A stretch of DNA of 12,254 bases, from the NCBI GenBank assembly GCA_018969805.1, contig JAGWXQ010000017.1, positions 1-12,254 of the forward strand, read 5' to 3'. The notes below the pieces were generated by a model, which worked only from the letters and a program-made list of their open reading frames with translations, did no database searches and was not told the DNA's origin. A program made the position numbers and the translations under genes. How positions within the stretch are numbered: the stretch's first letter is position 1; every line of letters begins with the position of its first letter. Positions 1 through 6,608 of this stretch are shown here, in pieces. This stretch comes from Paenibacillaceae bacterium (GTDB lineage Bacteria; Bacillota; Bacilli; Paenibacillales; YIM-B00363).

Positions 1-1
1 T

Positions 2-307
2 GCCTTGGCACTTGCGCAGCGTACTGTATGTTGTGCGCCACTAGTAGAACACATAAGTACGGTGTTGGACGTCTGCATTGTGTGGGCACGGGAGCAATTG
101 TTGATGGTGGCGGGCATCGTTCCTGCTGAAGGATATGTGTTTTCGGACGCGAAAATAACGAGCAGTGCAGTCTTGACCGGTGTCATCGCTGCGGCGCACA
201 AAGCGCAAAAGCAACTTCGTGCACACGCCCATGCCACACTGGTGTTCGAACAATTTTTGATTTCCTGTGCACACAAGGGGGGAATTGCATCGTGGTATGC
301 GTCTTAG
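2..307 (+). CDS. holB: DNA polymerase III delta' subunit, C-terminal part (partial)
   Basis: The frame is open from the window edge to a TAG at 305-307, so only about the last 101 residues are present. They read as the helical C-terminal domain of a clamp-loader delta' subunit: a 'WAREQLLMVAGI' helix followed by the stretch from 'VIAAAHKAQKQL' to 'LVFEQFLISCA', like the 'I..A...L..NAN..LALE.LLL' end of HolB. Delta' is part of the clamp loader that places the beta clamp on DNA. The ATPase-like N-terminal domains lie outside the window. The identification is weak on residues alone but is strongly supported by ricT and yabA following at once, as in B. subtilis. The 3' end overlaps the ricT start by 16 bp, indicating one operon and probable translational coupling. 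The start codon and any upstream promoter are not visible. Confidence 0.72.
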   Translation, partial: ALALAQRTVCCAPLVEHISTVLDVCIVWAREQLLMVAGIVPAEGYVFSDAKITSSAVLTGVIAAAHKAQKQLRAHAHATLVFEQFLISCAHKGGIASWYAS

Positions 308-1119
308 GCGTTCGATTTCGAGAAGCGGGTAAGTTGCACTACTACGAAGCGAATGAAGAAGTGTATGGGGGCGTTCGTTCGGTCATTGCAGAGACGGTGC
401 GGGGCATTGAGTATGGGCGGGTTGTGATTGGGCCAAAACATGTTGATGCGCATGATGTCGTACTGACCTCGTACGGGCTCATTCGTCCTGGAAATGAGAC
501 CGATGCACAAATTGTTTCGCAAAATAAGCAACTGGCACAGTCGGCGTATGTACGATGTGGGGAGCGCATCCGTTTTCGTGGTTTGCCGATGAAGCTCGTT
601 GAATGTGAGTACACGTTTGACTGCCAGAGGGTCATTTTTTATTTCACTGCGGATGGGCGTGTCGATTTCCGTGAGCTGGTCAAAGATTTGGCGGCAATGT
701 TTCGTACCCGGATCGAATTGCGTCAAATCGGTGTCCGTGATGAAGCGAAGTTGCTTGGGGGCATTGGGCCGTGCGGGCGAATTACGTGTTGCTCATCGTG
801 GTTGGGTGATTTTGTACCGGTGTCAATCAAAATGGCCAAAGACCAAAATTTGTCGCTCAACCCGGTGAAAATATCTGGGTTGTGTGGGCGGTTGATGTGT
901 TGTCTCAAGTACGAGCACGATCAATATGAAAGTGTGTTGGAGCAAATACCTGCGTTGGGTGAATATGTCGCCACGCCGCGTGGGGAAGCAGTCATTGTGG
1001 GCATCGACGCGATGCAGCGTACGGTGCGCGTACGATTGCAAGGATTTACAGAACATACGGTGTTTCCAGTAGAAGAAGTCATCGCGATCGATCCGGAAAA
1101 AATGCCTGTCGCACCGTAG
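292..1119 (+). CDS. ricT: RicT (YaaT), PSP1-domain subunit of the RicAFT/Y-complex
   Basis: The 275-residue product matches YaaT/RicT of B. subtilis along its whole length (275 is also the usual size). The PSP1 signature runs through 'VEYTFD' (about 104-110), 'VIFYFTADGRVDFRELVKDL' (114-133) and 'RIELRQIGVRDEAK' (140-153). Two cysteine clusters, C161/C166/C167 in 'GPCGRITCC' and C198/C203/C204 in 'GLCGRLMCC', supply the iron-sulfur ligands known for this family. With RicA and RicF, RicT forms a complex that binds RNase Y, shifts mRNA maturation and supports competence, biofilm and sporulation phosphorelay output; the partners are not encoded here. The start is GTG at 292, served by AAGGGGGG at 275-282 inside the end of holB. 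No ligand residue appears to be lost. Confidence 0.95.
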   Translation: MVCVLGVRFREAGKLHYYEANEEVYGGVRSVIAETVRGIEYGRVVIGPKHVDAHDVVLTSYGLIRPGNETDAQIVSQNKQLAQSAYVRCGERIRFRGLPMKLVECEYTFDCQRVIFYFTADGRVDFRELVKDLAAMFRTRIELRQIGVRDEAKLLGGIGPCGRITCCSSWLGDFVPVSIKMAKDQNLSLNPVKISGLCGRLMCCLKYEHDQYESVLEQIPALGEYVATPRGEAVIVGIDAMQRTVRVRLQGFTEHTVFPVEEVIAIDPEKMPVAP

Positions 1120-1138
1120 AAAAGGGGGTGACACCGAG

Positions 1139-1462
1139 ATGAATCGCCTCTCACCGATGTGGCATGCTGCGGGAGTGCAACAGACGATGCGCGAAATGGG
1201 CGAGACGATCGGTGTCCTGCAACAGCAAGTGCAGGTGCTTCTTGAAGAAAGCGAGCGATTGCGCAAAGAAAATGAGCAATTGCGAGAGTTGTTGCATCGT
1301 GCAGGACACCATCCCAGTTTGCAACACCACGATCATTTGCTTACATTGTATCATGAAGGATTTCATATATGTACGGTCAATTATGGGCAGGTACGTGCGG
1401 AAGAACATTGTTTATTTTGTCTCGCGTTTACCAACAAAATGACCCATCGAGAGGAACCGTAA
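1139..1462 (+). CDS. yabA: YabA, DnaA/DnaN-binding initiation control protein
   Basis: The product has 107 residues. Residues about 14-55 form a heptad-rich coiled coil ('VQVLLEESERLRKENEQL'), the tetramerisation helix of YabA. A short histidine-rich linker ('HHPSLQHHDH', 57-66) leads to the C-terminal zinc domain, in which H76, C78, C91 and C94 ('GFHIC...HCLFC') are the expected zinc ligands. YabA limits replication initiation by bridging DnaA and the beta clamp, and here it sits in the classical place after ricT. The start is ATG at 1139 with AAAGGGGGTGA about 8 bp upstream; the gap to ricT is 19 bp. The protein is slightly shorter than B. subtilis YabA (119 aa), the difference falling in the linker. 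Co-transcription with rsmI is likely because only 3 bp separate them. Confidence 0.93.
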   Translation: MNRLSPMWHAAGVQQTMREMGETIGVLQQQVQVLLEESERLRKENEQLRELLHRAGHHPSLQHHDHLLTLYHEGFHICTVNYGQVRAEEHCLFCLAFTNKMTHREEP

Positions 1463-1465
1463 CCG

Positions 1466-2341
1466 ATGGACAGGAACCCAGTCGAGCGGATCGGAACGCT
1501 GTATATTGTTGCTACTCCGATTGGAAATTTGGAAGATATGTCCTATCGTGCAGTGCGTACGTTGCGCGAAGTCGATGTGATCGCGGCGGAAGATACGCGG
1601 CATACGCGCATTTTGCTTGCGCACTATGAAATCGGGACGCCGATGTGCGCGCATCATGCGCACAACGAACAAGAACATACACCGCAGCTCATCGCGCGCA
1701 TGTGTGCGGGGCAAGACGTCGCACTTGTCAGCGATGCGGGTACGCCGCTCGTGAGCGATCCGGGTTCTGGACTGATCGCGGAAGCGATTCGATACGGCAT
1801 TGCCGTAGTGCCCATACCCGGACCGGTGGCGGCGGTCGCAGCGTGGGTCGCCTCCGGCATCCATTCCCAAGCGTGCACGATGCACGGTTTTTTGCCCCGA
1901 ACACAAAAAAAAGCACGTGCATACGTCCGACAGTATGCACACGATCGTGCCAGCGCCGTCTTTTATGAAGCGCCCCATCGGCTCGTTCAGACGATAGCGC
2001 TCCTTATTTCGGAGTGGGGTGGGGGGCGTCGTGCGGTCGTAGCGCGGGAAATGACAAAGCGGCATGAGCAATTTATACGCGGGACGCTCGATTCGTGCAT
2101 GGAATGGGCGCAGTGCGCACCCGTTCGCGGAGAATGTGCGCTCGTAGTGGAGGGAATGTGCGAAGACGATTGCGACGCATGGTGGGAAGCGCTTTCAATA
2201 AACGAACACGTCGCCGTTTATGAGCGTGCTGGACATACGCACAAAGAAGCGATGCGTCTTGTCGCAGTCGATCGAAAGCAGCGGCGTCGTGACGTTTATG
2301 CACACATGCACGCCCCATCTGCGCATCCACCGCAAGGGTGA
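1466..2341 (+). CDS. rsmI: 16S rRNA (cytidine-1402 2'-O)-methyltransferase RsmI
   Basis: The 291-residue product has the tetrapyrrole-methylase fold signatures of RsmI: 'LYIVATPIGNLEDM' (12-25), 'VIAAEDTRHTRILL' (38-51), 'LVSDAGTPLVSDPG' (87-100), 'VPIPGP' (115-120) and 'HGFLPR' (140-145). Length and motif order are normal. RsmI methylates the ribose of C1402 in the ribosomal P-site region using S-adenosylmethionine. Its partner for the N4 mark (RsmH) is not encoded here. The start is ATG at 1466, 3 bp after yabA, with GAGAGGAA at about 1449-1456 inside the end of yabA. In B. subtilis yabB and yazA lie between yabA and rsmI; here they are absent. The stop codon sits inside a hairpin shared with the convergent abrB gene. 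Confidence 0.97.
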   Translation: MDRNPVERIGTLYIVATPIGNLEDMSYRAVRTLREVDVIAAEDTRHTRILLAHYEIGTPMCAHHAHNEQEHTPQLIARMCAGQDVALVSDAGTPLVSDPGSGLIAEAIRYGIAVVPIPGPVAAVAAWVASGIHSQACTMHGFLPRTQKKARAYVRQYAHDRASAVFYEAPHRLVQTIALLISEWGGGRRAVVAREMTKRHEQFIRGTLDSCMEWAQCAPVRGECALVVEGMCEDDCDAWWEALSINEHVAVYERAGHTHKEAMRLVAVDRKQRRRDVYAHMHAPSAHPPQG

Positions 2342-2356
2342 ATGGTAAATGGGGCG
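2311..2356. terminator. Possible shared hairpin between convergent rsmI and abrB
   Basis: CGCCCCAT (2311-2318) pairs perfectly with ATGGGGCG (2349-2356). Inside, CAT/ATG (2324-2326 with 2342-2344) and CACC/GGTG (2328-2331 with 2337-2340) form a second stem with one mismatch around a 5-base loop. The structure covers the rsmI stop codon and reaches to within 9 bp of the abrB stop. Neither side has a good T-run, so it does not meet the intrinsic-terminator standard, but no better candidate lies in the 23-bp gap. It could act as a two-way stop, a Rho-dependent signal or a 3'-end protector. Confidence 0.35.
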
Positions 2357-2364
2357 GGATGCGT

Positions 2365-2604
2365 TTAACCGATTTCACTCGTGCAATCTGTGCACACAAT
2401 CTTTCCTTTGAAGTACGTCGTGTTGTCGGCATTGCCACAAAAAATGCAGGCGGGCTCATACTTCTTGAGCATGATGCGTTCTCCATCCACAAAAATTTCG
2501 AGCGCATCTTTCTCGCTGATCGCTAACGTGCGGCGCAGCTCAATAGGGATGACGACCCTCCCCAGCTCATCTACTTTGCGAACAATGCCGGTCGATTTCA
2601 TCAT
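2365..2604 (-). CDS. abrB: AbrB-type transition-state regulator with CxxC-CxxC C-terminus
   Basis: The product has 79 residues. Residues 2-50 ('MKSTGIVRKVDELGRVVIP' and on to 'LKKYE') are almost identical to the swapped-hairpin DNA-binding half of B. subtilis AbrB, including the conserved R/K/E residues of the looped-hinge fold. Beyond residue 50 the protein departs: instead of the B. subtilis multimerisation tail it has C53-x2-C56 and C71-x2-C74 ('CIFCG', 'CTDC'), which looks like a small metal-binding knuckle. AbrB proteins repress post-exponential genes during growth. The start was set at ATG 2604 (MMKSTG), with AGGAG about 11 bp upstream; ATG 2601 is also possible. The gene is reversed relative to its neighbours, as in B. 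subtilis, and has its own promoter. Paralogue Abh or a SpoVT relative is less likely given the position and N-terminus. Confidence 0.93.
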   Translation of the reverse strand: MMKSTGIVRKVDELGRVVIPIELRRTLAISEKDALEIFVDGERIMLKKYEPACIFCGNADNTTYFKGKIVCTDCTSEIG

Positions 2605-2640
2605 GATGTCCTGTACTCCTCTCATAGGAAGATGGATATT

Positions 2641-2685
2641 GTCACTGCACTTGCTGCCAAACCGAAGTGCGTAACGCTTTGTGAC
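2641..2685 (-). promoter_or_regulatory. Nested dyad in the abrB leader
   Basis: GTCAC (2641-2645) is complementary to GTGAC (2681-2685), and within it GCACTT (2647-2652) is complementary to AAGTGC (2665-2670) around a 12-base loop. The dyad fills the first half of the predicted abrB 5' leader, directly after the expected transcription start. It could be an operator dyad or a 5' stabilising hairpin. No T-run follows, so it is not a terminator. Confidence 0.35.
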
Positions 2686-2688
2686 CTA

Positions 2689-2717
2689 AGAATACCATCC
2701 ATTTCCATATTAGTCAA
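2689..2717 (-). promoter_or_regulatory. Sigma-A promoter of abrB
   Basis: Read on the minus strand, TTGACT (2717-2712) is followed after exactly 17 bp by TATTCT (2694-2689). Both hexamers differ from consensus by one or two bases. The expected start of transcription is near 2682, leaving a leader of about 78 nt before the abrB start. In B. subtilis abrB is repressed by Spo0A~P and by AbrB itself; a Spo0A box could not be identified with confidence by eye. Confidence 0.75.
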
Positions 2718-2800
2718 TAATTTTTGGCGCGCTCGTATTTCCATGCGGTACACTTGCGTTCGTATTGCCGATGTGCATTCCAGAGAGGCGGTCGTGTTGC

Positions 2801-4018
2801 ATGTCCAAACCGTTCGAAGAAAGGGTGTTTCGCGATCCCGTGCACAAGTATGTCACTGTGCAGCATCCGCTCATTTGGAAACTGATCGGAACGCGAGAAA
2901 TGCAACGATTAAGGCGCATTCGACAATTGGGGACGGGGTATGTCACATTTCATGGAGCGGAGCACAGTCGGTTTGCGCACGCATTGGGGACGTATGAAAT
3001 AACGCGCCAACTTGTGTCGCGATTTGGAAGAGAAGACGATGGACATTGGTCACGAGAAGACGACTTGATCAGCATGTGTGCGGCGTTGCTGCACGATGTC
3101 GGGCATGCGCCGTTTTCGCATTCGATTGAGTCGGTGTTTGGTGAGCAGCATGAGCATCGGTCGGTTCGCATGATTACAGAGTATTCTGAAATTGAGCGCG
3201 TATTGCACGATGTCGATCCCGCGTTGCCAAGTCTGGTCGCACGCGTATTGCAAAAAACGCATCCGAAGCGCATTGTGTCTTCGCTCATTTCCAGTCAGCT
3301 GGATGCCGATCGAATGGATTACTTGTTGCGGGACGCGTATATGACGGGCGTGAGCTATGGGGCGTTTGATTTGGAGCGCATGCTGCGTGTGATTCGCCCG
3401 TTTGAAGGGCGGATCGTCGTCACACATTCGGGTAAGCATGCGGCGGAGCATTATTTGCTTGCCCGGTACCAAATGCATTGGCAAGTATACTTTCATCCGG
3501 TGACGCGTAGTGCCGAATTTGTGTTGCGAAGCATTTTTTTGCGTGCACAGCATTTGTGGCAGCAATCGTACCGCTTTGCGCACGTACCTAAAGGGCTACA
3601 CGCGCTGTTTTCTGGATCAATGGACAACGAGTCATTTTTTCGATTGGACGATGCGATCGTACAGGCTGCGTTTGATGCGTGGCGCGACGAGCGCGATCCG
3701 GTGTTGGCGGATTTGTGCCGGCGGTTTTTGGATCGGCATTTGTTGGATTATGAATGGATGCAAGCGTACGACGAACAGCACGTCCAATGGCGGCGCGATC
3801 AGGTTGCAAAGGCAGGGTACGATCCAAGCTACTATGTGCATATCGATGCACCGATGGATTGGTCGTATGCAATGAACGACGACGCGCGAGGGGATTCGCC
3901 CTTGTATGTATGGACACCAGAGGGTGCGTTGCACGAAATGAGTACACAGTCCGCGATCGTCCGCGCAATTCAAGGGGAACAACGCGGAGCGCTTAGGCTG
4001 TATGCGCCCAGATTGTAG
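2801..4018 (+). CDS. HD-domain phosphohydrolase, YwfO/SAMHD1-like dNTPase family
   Basis: The 405-residue product opens with 'FRDPVHKYVTVQ' (10-21) and 'QRLRRIRQLGT' (35-45), the signature of the YwfO/EF1143 branch of HD enzymes. Metal-binding residues are present: H60 ('HSRFAHALG'), H98-D99 ('LLHDVGHAPFSHS') and D168 ('QLDADRMDYLLRD'). Members related to SAMHD1 split dNTPs into nucleoside and triphosphate under allosteric control by dGTP; the exact substrate here is inferred. ATG 2801 was chosen because GAGAGGCGG lies 9 bp before it and homologues begin just before the FRDPVH motif. In-frame starts at 2765 and 2771 lack a binding site. It occupies the slot where B. subtilis has metG and is followed 31 bp later by tatD, giving a nucleotide/DNA-turnover pair. 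No clear promoter was found in 2718-2790. Confidence 0.88.
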   Translation: MSKPFEERVFRDPVHKYVTVQHPLIWKLIGTREMQRLRRIRQLGTGYVTFHGAEHSRFAHALGTYEITRQLVSRFGREDDGHWSREDDLISMCAALLHDVGHAPFSHSIESVFGEQHEHRSVRMITEYSEIERVLHDVDPALPSLVARVLQKTHPKRIVSSLISSQLDADRMDYLLRDAYMTGVSYGAFDLERMLRVIRPFEGRIVVTHSGKHAAEHYLLARYQMHWQVYFHPVTRSAEFVLRSIFLRAQHLWQQSYRFAHVPKGLHALFSGSMDNESFFRLDDAIVQAAFDAWRDERDPVLADLCRRFLDRHLLDYEWMQAYDEQHVQWRRDQVAKAGYDPSYYVHIDAPMDWSYAMNDDARGDSPLYVWTPEGALHEMSTQSAIVRAIQGEQRGALRLYAPRL

Positions 4019-4049
4019 GCAATCAACGAAGAACAGAAGGGGTGGTACG

Positions 4050-4826
4050 ATGTGGACAGATACACATGCGCATCTGGATCACGACCAGTATGCATTGGAT
4101 CGCGATGCGGTAATCGATCGCGCGTGGAACAATGACGTGCATCGGGTAATCAATGTCGGATTTGATCGCGCGACGATTGAGGCGACGATGCGGTTGGTCG
4201 AGGCGTACGATTGGATCGATGCCGCTATTGGATGGCATCCACTTGAGGTGCATACGGTGGGTGAGGAACATATGGATTGGATTGCCCAGCTCGTGCGCAC
4301 ATGCGGGCGCATCGTCGCCATTGGGGAGATCGGACTGGATTATTCGCGTCCAGATGCGCCTAAAGCACTGCAACAGCAATGGTTCCGGACGCAGATCGCG
4401 CTTGCGCGGCAACTTCGTGTCCCGATCGTTATACACAATCGCGACGCCCATGCCGATACAATCCACATCATGGAACAATGCCATGCATATGATGTCGGAG
4501 GCGTGATGCACTGTTTTGGGGGAAGCTGGGAGATGGCACGCATATGCATCGAGATGGGGTTTTCGCTCTCCTTTGGCGGACCGATTACGTACAAAAACGC
4601 CAAAACACCAAAGGAAGTGCTTGCGCGCCTGCCTGAAGACCGCTGGATGCTCGAAACCGATGCGCCGTATCTTGCGCCGCACCCTTTTCGGGGGACGCGC
4701 AATGAAAGTGCGCACATCGCGATCATCGGGGAGGCGGCCGCCACACTTCGGGGCGTGGATGTCCCAACTGCTGCGCGCATTGCAACGCAAAATGCACATC
4801 GGGTATTGCCACGCCGGACGGTGTAG
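4050..4826 (+). CDS. tatD: TatD/YabD-family metal-dependent deoxyribonuclease
   Basis: The 258-residue product carries the full metal site of TatD nucleases: H6 and H8 in 'DTHAHLD', E93 in 'AIGEIGLDY', H129 in 'VIHNRDA', H154 in 'VMHCFGG' and D204 in 'LETDAPYLAP'. These enzymes have a TIM-barrel amidohydrolase fold and 3'-5' exonuclease activity on DNA. The length matches YabD (about 255 aa). The start at ATG 4050 follows AAGGGGTGG by 5 bp; the frame is open upstream to 4002, but that would overlap the previous gene and extend beyond the conserved MxxDTHAH start. The gene lies 31 bp after the HD enzyme, probably in the same transcript. A gap of 93 bp follows before yabE. Confidence 0.95.
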   Translation: MWTDTHAHLDHDQYALDRDAVIDRAWNNDVHRVINVGFDRATIEATMRLVEAYDWIDAAIGWHPLEVHTVGEEHMDWIAQLVRTCGRIVAIGEIGLDYSRPDAPKALQQQWFRTQIALARQLRVPIVIHNRDAHADTIHIMEQCHAYDVGGVMHCFGGSWEMARICIEMGFSLSFGGPITYKNAKTPKEVLARLPEDRWMLETDAPYLAPHPFRGTRNESAHIAIIGEAAATLRGVDVPTAARIATQNAHRVLPRRTV

Positions 4827-4860
4827 TGTGTGCGCAGGATGGAAATGCTGGAAGATGCCG

Positions 4861-4876
4861 ATGTCCTATAGGACGT
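4861..4876. promoter_or_regulatory. Perfect palindrome in the tatD-yabE gap
   Basis: GTCCTATAGGAC (4863-4874) is a perfect 12-bp palindrome, and the flanking A4861/T4876 also match. It sits about 45 bp before the yabE start, where an operator or the -10 part of a promoter would lie, and contains TATAGG. No -35 box was recognised at the right distance, so its role is open. Confidence 0.25.
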
Positions 4877-4919
4877 AAGCGAAAATGGTGCGGCGATCGT
4901 TCGCGTAGGAGGTGGTTGT

Positions 4920-6020
4920 TTGCGCCGGATGAAATGGGGGGCGATCGCGGTTGTGATCAGCGGGATCGTATTTAGTGTCGTCGGGTGGAGCAAACAAGAA
5001 CTAAAGCAAGCCACGATCATACTCGGCCACGAAGTGCGGCACGTGCATACGAGGGCACATACGGTGCGTGCATTGTTTGCAGAAGTCGGTGTGGACTTAT
5101 TACCGACGGACCATTCGAGCAAGCGACTGCACGAACACCTGCGGGATCGCGACACGATTGTCATCACGAGAAACTTTCCGGTCGTTTTGCGCATTGGGGA
5201 AGAGGAACGATTGGTGTACGTTTCCACAGCGCGGGTGCGCGATGTCCTCAAACAGTACAACGTTTTGCTTGGTCCAAAAGACCGCATTGCACAACCACTT
5301 GCCGCGATCGTCGATCCGTATGATACGATCGACATCGTACGCGTGCGCACGGTGGCAAAGACAAAGCGGACTACCCGTGCGTACGACACACGGCGTGTGT
5401 ATGACAAAACGATACCTGAAGGACGAGAGACGATTGTCCAAGAAGGGCGCGAAGGGGTCGTCATGACGACGACGCTGGATTGGTATGAAAACGAACGATA
5501 CGTCCGTACGACACCGCTTTCGTCTTCTGTCGTCCGGAAAGAGCGCGACCGCATCGTGGCGATCGGTACGAAGCGTCCCGAACCGAAGGCTGCCCCACGT
5601 GTCACGCTCGCGGGGGCGGTGTCCGAAGCCCGGGAACATACTGTCGTCATCGCTGGGGTGCGTGTGCCGATTGTCGATGTGTTGTCAGGCGTGTCGCTCA
5701 GTGCATACACCGCCGACGAACAATCGACGGGAAAAACACCAGAACATCCCGCGTACGGAATTACGAAGTCCGGCACACGTGTCCGCGAAGGGCGCACGAT
5801 TGCAGTCGATCCCGATGTAATCCCACTCGGTTGGTGGGTGTATATTGACGGGATTGGGTTGCGCCGTGCAGAAGATACGGGAACGCACATTGAAGGCAGC
5901 GACATCGATGTGTTTGTGCGCCGTGATGACGAAGCGGTTCAATTTGGAAGAAAAAACGGAAGAAAAGTGTACGTTATAGGACCGAATTTGCCAAAACGGT
6001 TAGAAGGAAAAACACCATAA
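4920..6020 (+). CDS. yabE: YabE-like cell-wall protein: DUF348, G5 and 3D domains
   Basis: The 366-residue product begins with a short basic end and a hydrophobic helix (about 5-23), a signal peptide or membrane anchor. Two DUF348 ubiquitin-like repeats follow (about 47-84 and 102-142), then a G5 domain (about 143-220, 'TVAKTKRTTRAYDT...VVRKERDRIV') and a C-terminal 3D domain (about 258-353) with its three defining aspartates D297 ('IAVDP'), D319 ('AEDTG') and D330 ('DIDVF'). The 3D fold resembles lytic transglycosylase MltA and resuscitation-promoting muralytic proteins, so a role in peptidoglycan remodelling is likely. B. subtilis YabE is longer (437 aa) with an additional DUF348 copy. TTG 4920 is the chosen start, served by AGGAGGTGG at 4907-4915; ATG 4929 would be too distant. 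Confidence 0.93.
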   Translation: MRRMKWGAIAVVISGIVFSVVGWSKQELKQATIILGHEVRHVHTRAHTVRALFAEVGVDLLPTDHSSKRLHEHLRDRDTIVITRNFPVVLRIGEEERLVYVSTARVRDVLKQYNVLLGPKDRIAQPLAAIVDPYDTIDIVRVRTVAKTKRTTRAYDTRRVYDKTIPEGRETIVQEGREGVVMTTTLDWYENERYVRTTPLSSSVVRKERDRIVAIGTKRPEPKAAPRVTLAGAVSEAREHTVVIAGVRVPIVDVLSGVSLSAYTADEQSTGKTPEHPAYGITKSGTRVREGRTIAVDPDVIPLGWWVYIDGIGLRRAEDTGTHIEGSDIDVFVRRDDEAVQFGRKNGRKVYVIGPNLPKRLEGKTP

Positions 6021-6035
6021 GAAAAGAGGCCGTCT

Positions 6036-6608
6036 GTGAAGCCAGTCATTCGGGAAGTCATCGTCGTAGAAGGAAAGTGTGATACGACAGCCATTCATCG
6101 CGCTTGCGTGGCAGAGACGATCGAAACAGGGGGATCGGCTTTGCACGAGGGGACGCTCGCGCGTATTCGGTTTGCACAAATGCGCCGTGGGGTTATCGTG
6201 TGCACCGATCCTGATTGTGCGGGAGAGCGCTTGCGGAGAAAAATTGACCGCGCTGTTCCGGGTTGTTTGCATGCATTCGTACAGAGAAAAGACGCTGCGC
6301 TGGACGGGACACGAATCGGTATCGAATACGCCACTCCGGAGGCGATCGTGCACGCACTGTCACGGGTGTACAAAGCACAGAACAACGAAGAGCAGTGCGG
6401 TTCGGATGTGACGATGGAGACGATGTGGGAGCTCGGGCTTATGGGCACGGCGCGTGCAGCGCACATGCGTGAAATCGTCGGTATTCGGTTGCATATTGGA
6501 CAAGCAAACGCAAAAACGTTTTTGCATCGTTGTCAACAATTTGGCATCATGGCTGTGGACATCAAAAACGCACTGGAATACCAGATGGAGGAACGGGTAC
6601 ATGCATGA
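6036..6608 (+). CDS. rnmV: Ribonuclease M5 (5S rRNA maturation)
   Basis: The 190-residue product is a Toprim-domain protein of the M5 family: E12 in 'VIVVEGK' and D58/D60 in 'CTDPDCAGERLRR' form the Mg-binding site. The family's C-terminal RNA-binding part follows ('MWELGLMGTARAAHMRE'). RNase M5 cuts the 5S rRNA precursor on both sides with help from ribosomal protein L18. Residue 15 is Cys where the usual motif reads 'VEGKDDT'; D16 is kept. The start is GTG 6036 with AAAGAGG about 8 bp before. It follows yabE by 15 bp and overlaps ksgA by 8 bp, as in B. subtilis, so the two RNA-processing genes are probably translationally coupled. Confidence 0.95.
   Translation: MKPVIREVIVVEGKCDTTAIHRACVAETIETGGSALHEGTLARIRFAQMRRGVIVCTDPDCAGERLRRKIDRAVPGCLHAFVQRKDAALDGTRIGIEYATPEAIVHALSRVYKAQNNEEQCGSDVTMETMWELGLMGTARAAHMREIVGIRLHIGQANAKTFLHRCQQFGIMAVDIKNALEYQMEERVHA

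Noticed and set aside
2718..2790. Promoter for the HD gene using TTGGCG and TACACT
   Set aside because: The spacing is 19 bp and both boxes are imperfect; not strong enough to list as a feature.
4002..4049. tatD start upstream of ATG 4050
   Set aside because: It would overlap the end of the HD gene and has no binding site; the TatD family begins at MxxDTHAH.
4839..4871. Ten-codon ORF between tatD and yabE
   Set aside because: The only upstream purine run abuts the start codon and there is no conservation evidence; too short to support.
4340..5905. Long open frame of 521 codons on the minus strand across tatD and yabE
   Set aside because: It lies opposite two clearly conserved genes, is rich in Ser, Thr and Arg as expected of an antisense shadow in GC-rich DNA, and has no recognisable motif.
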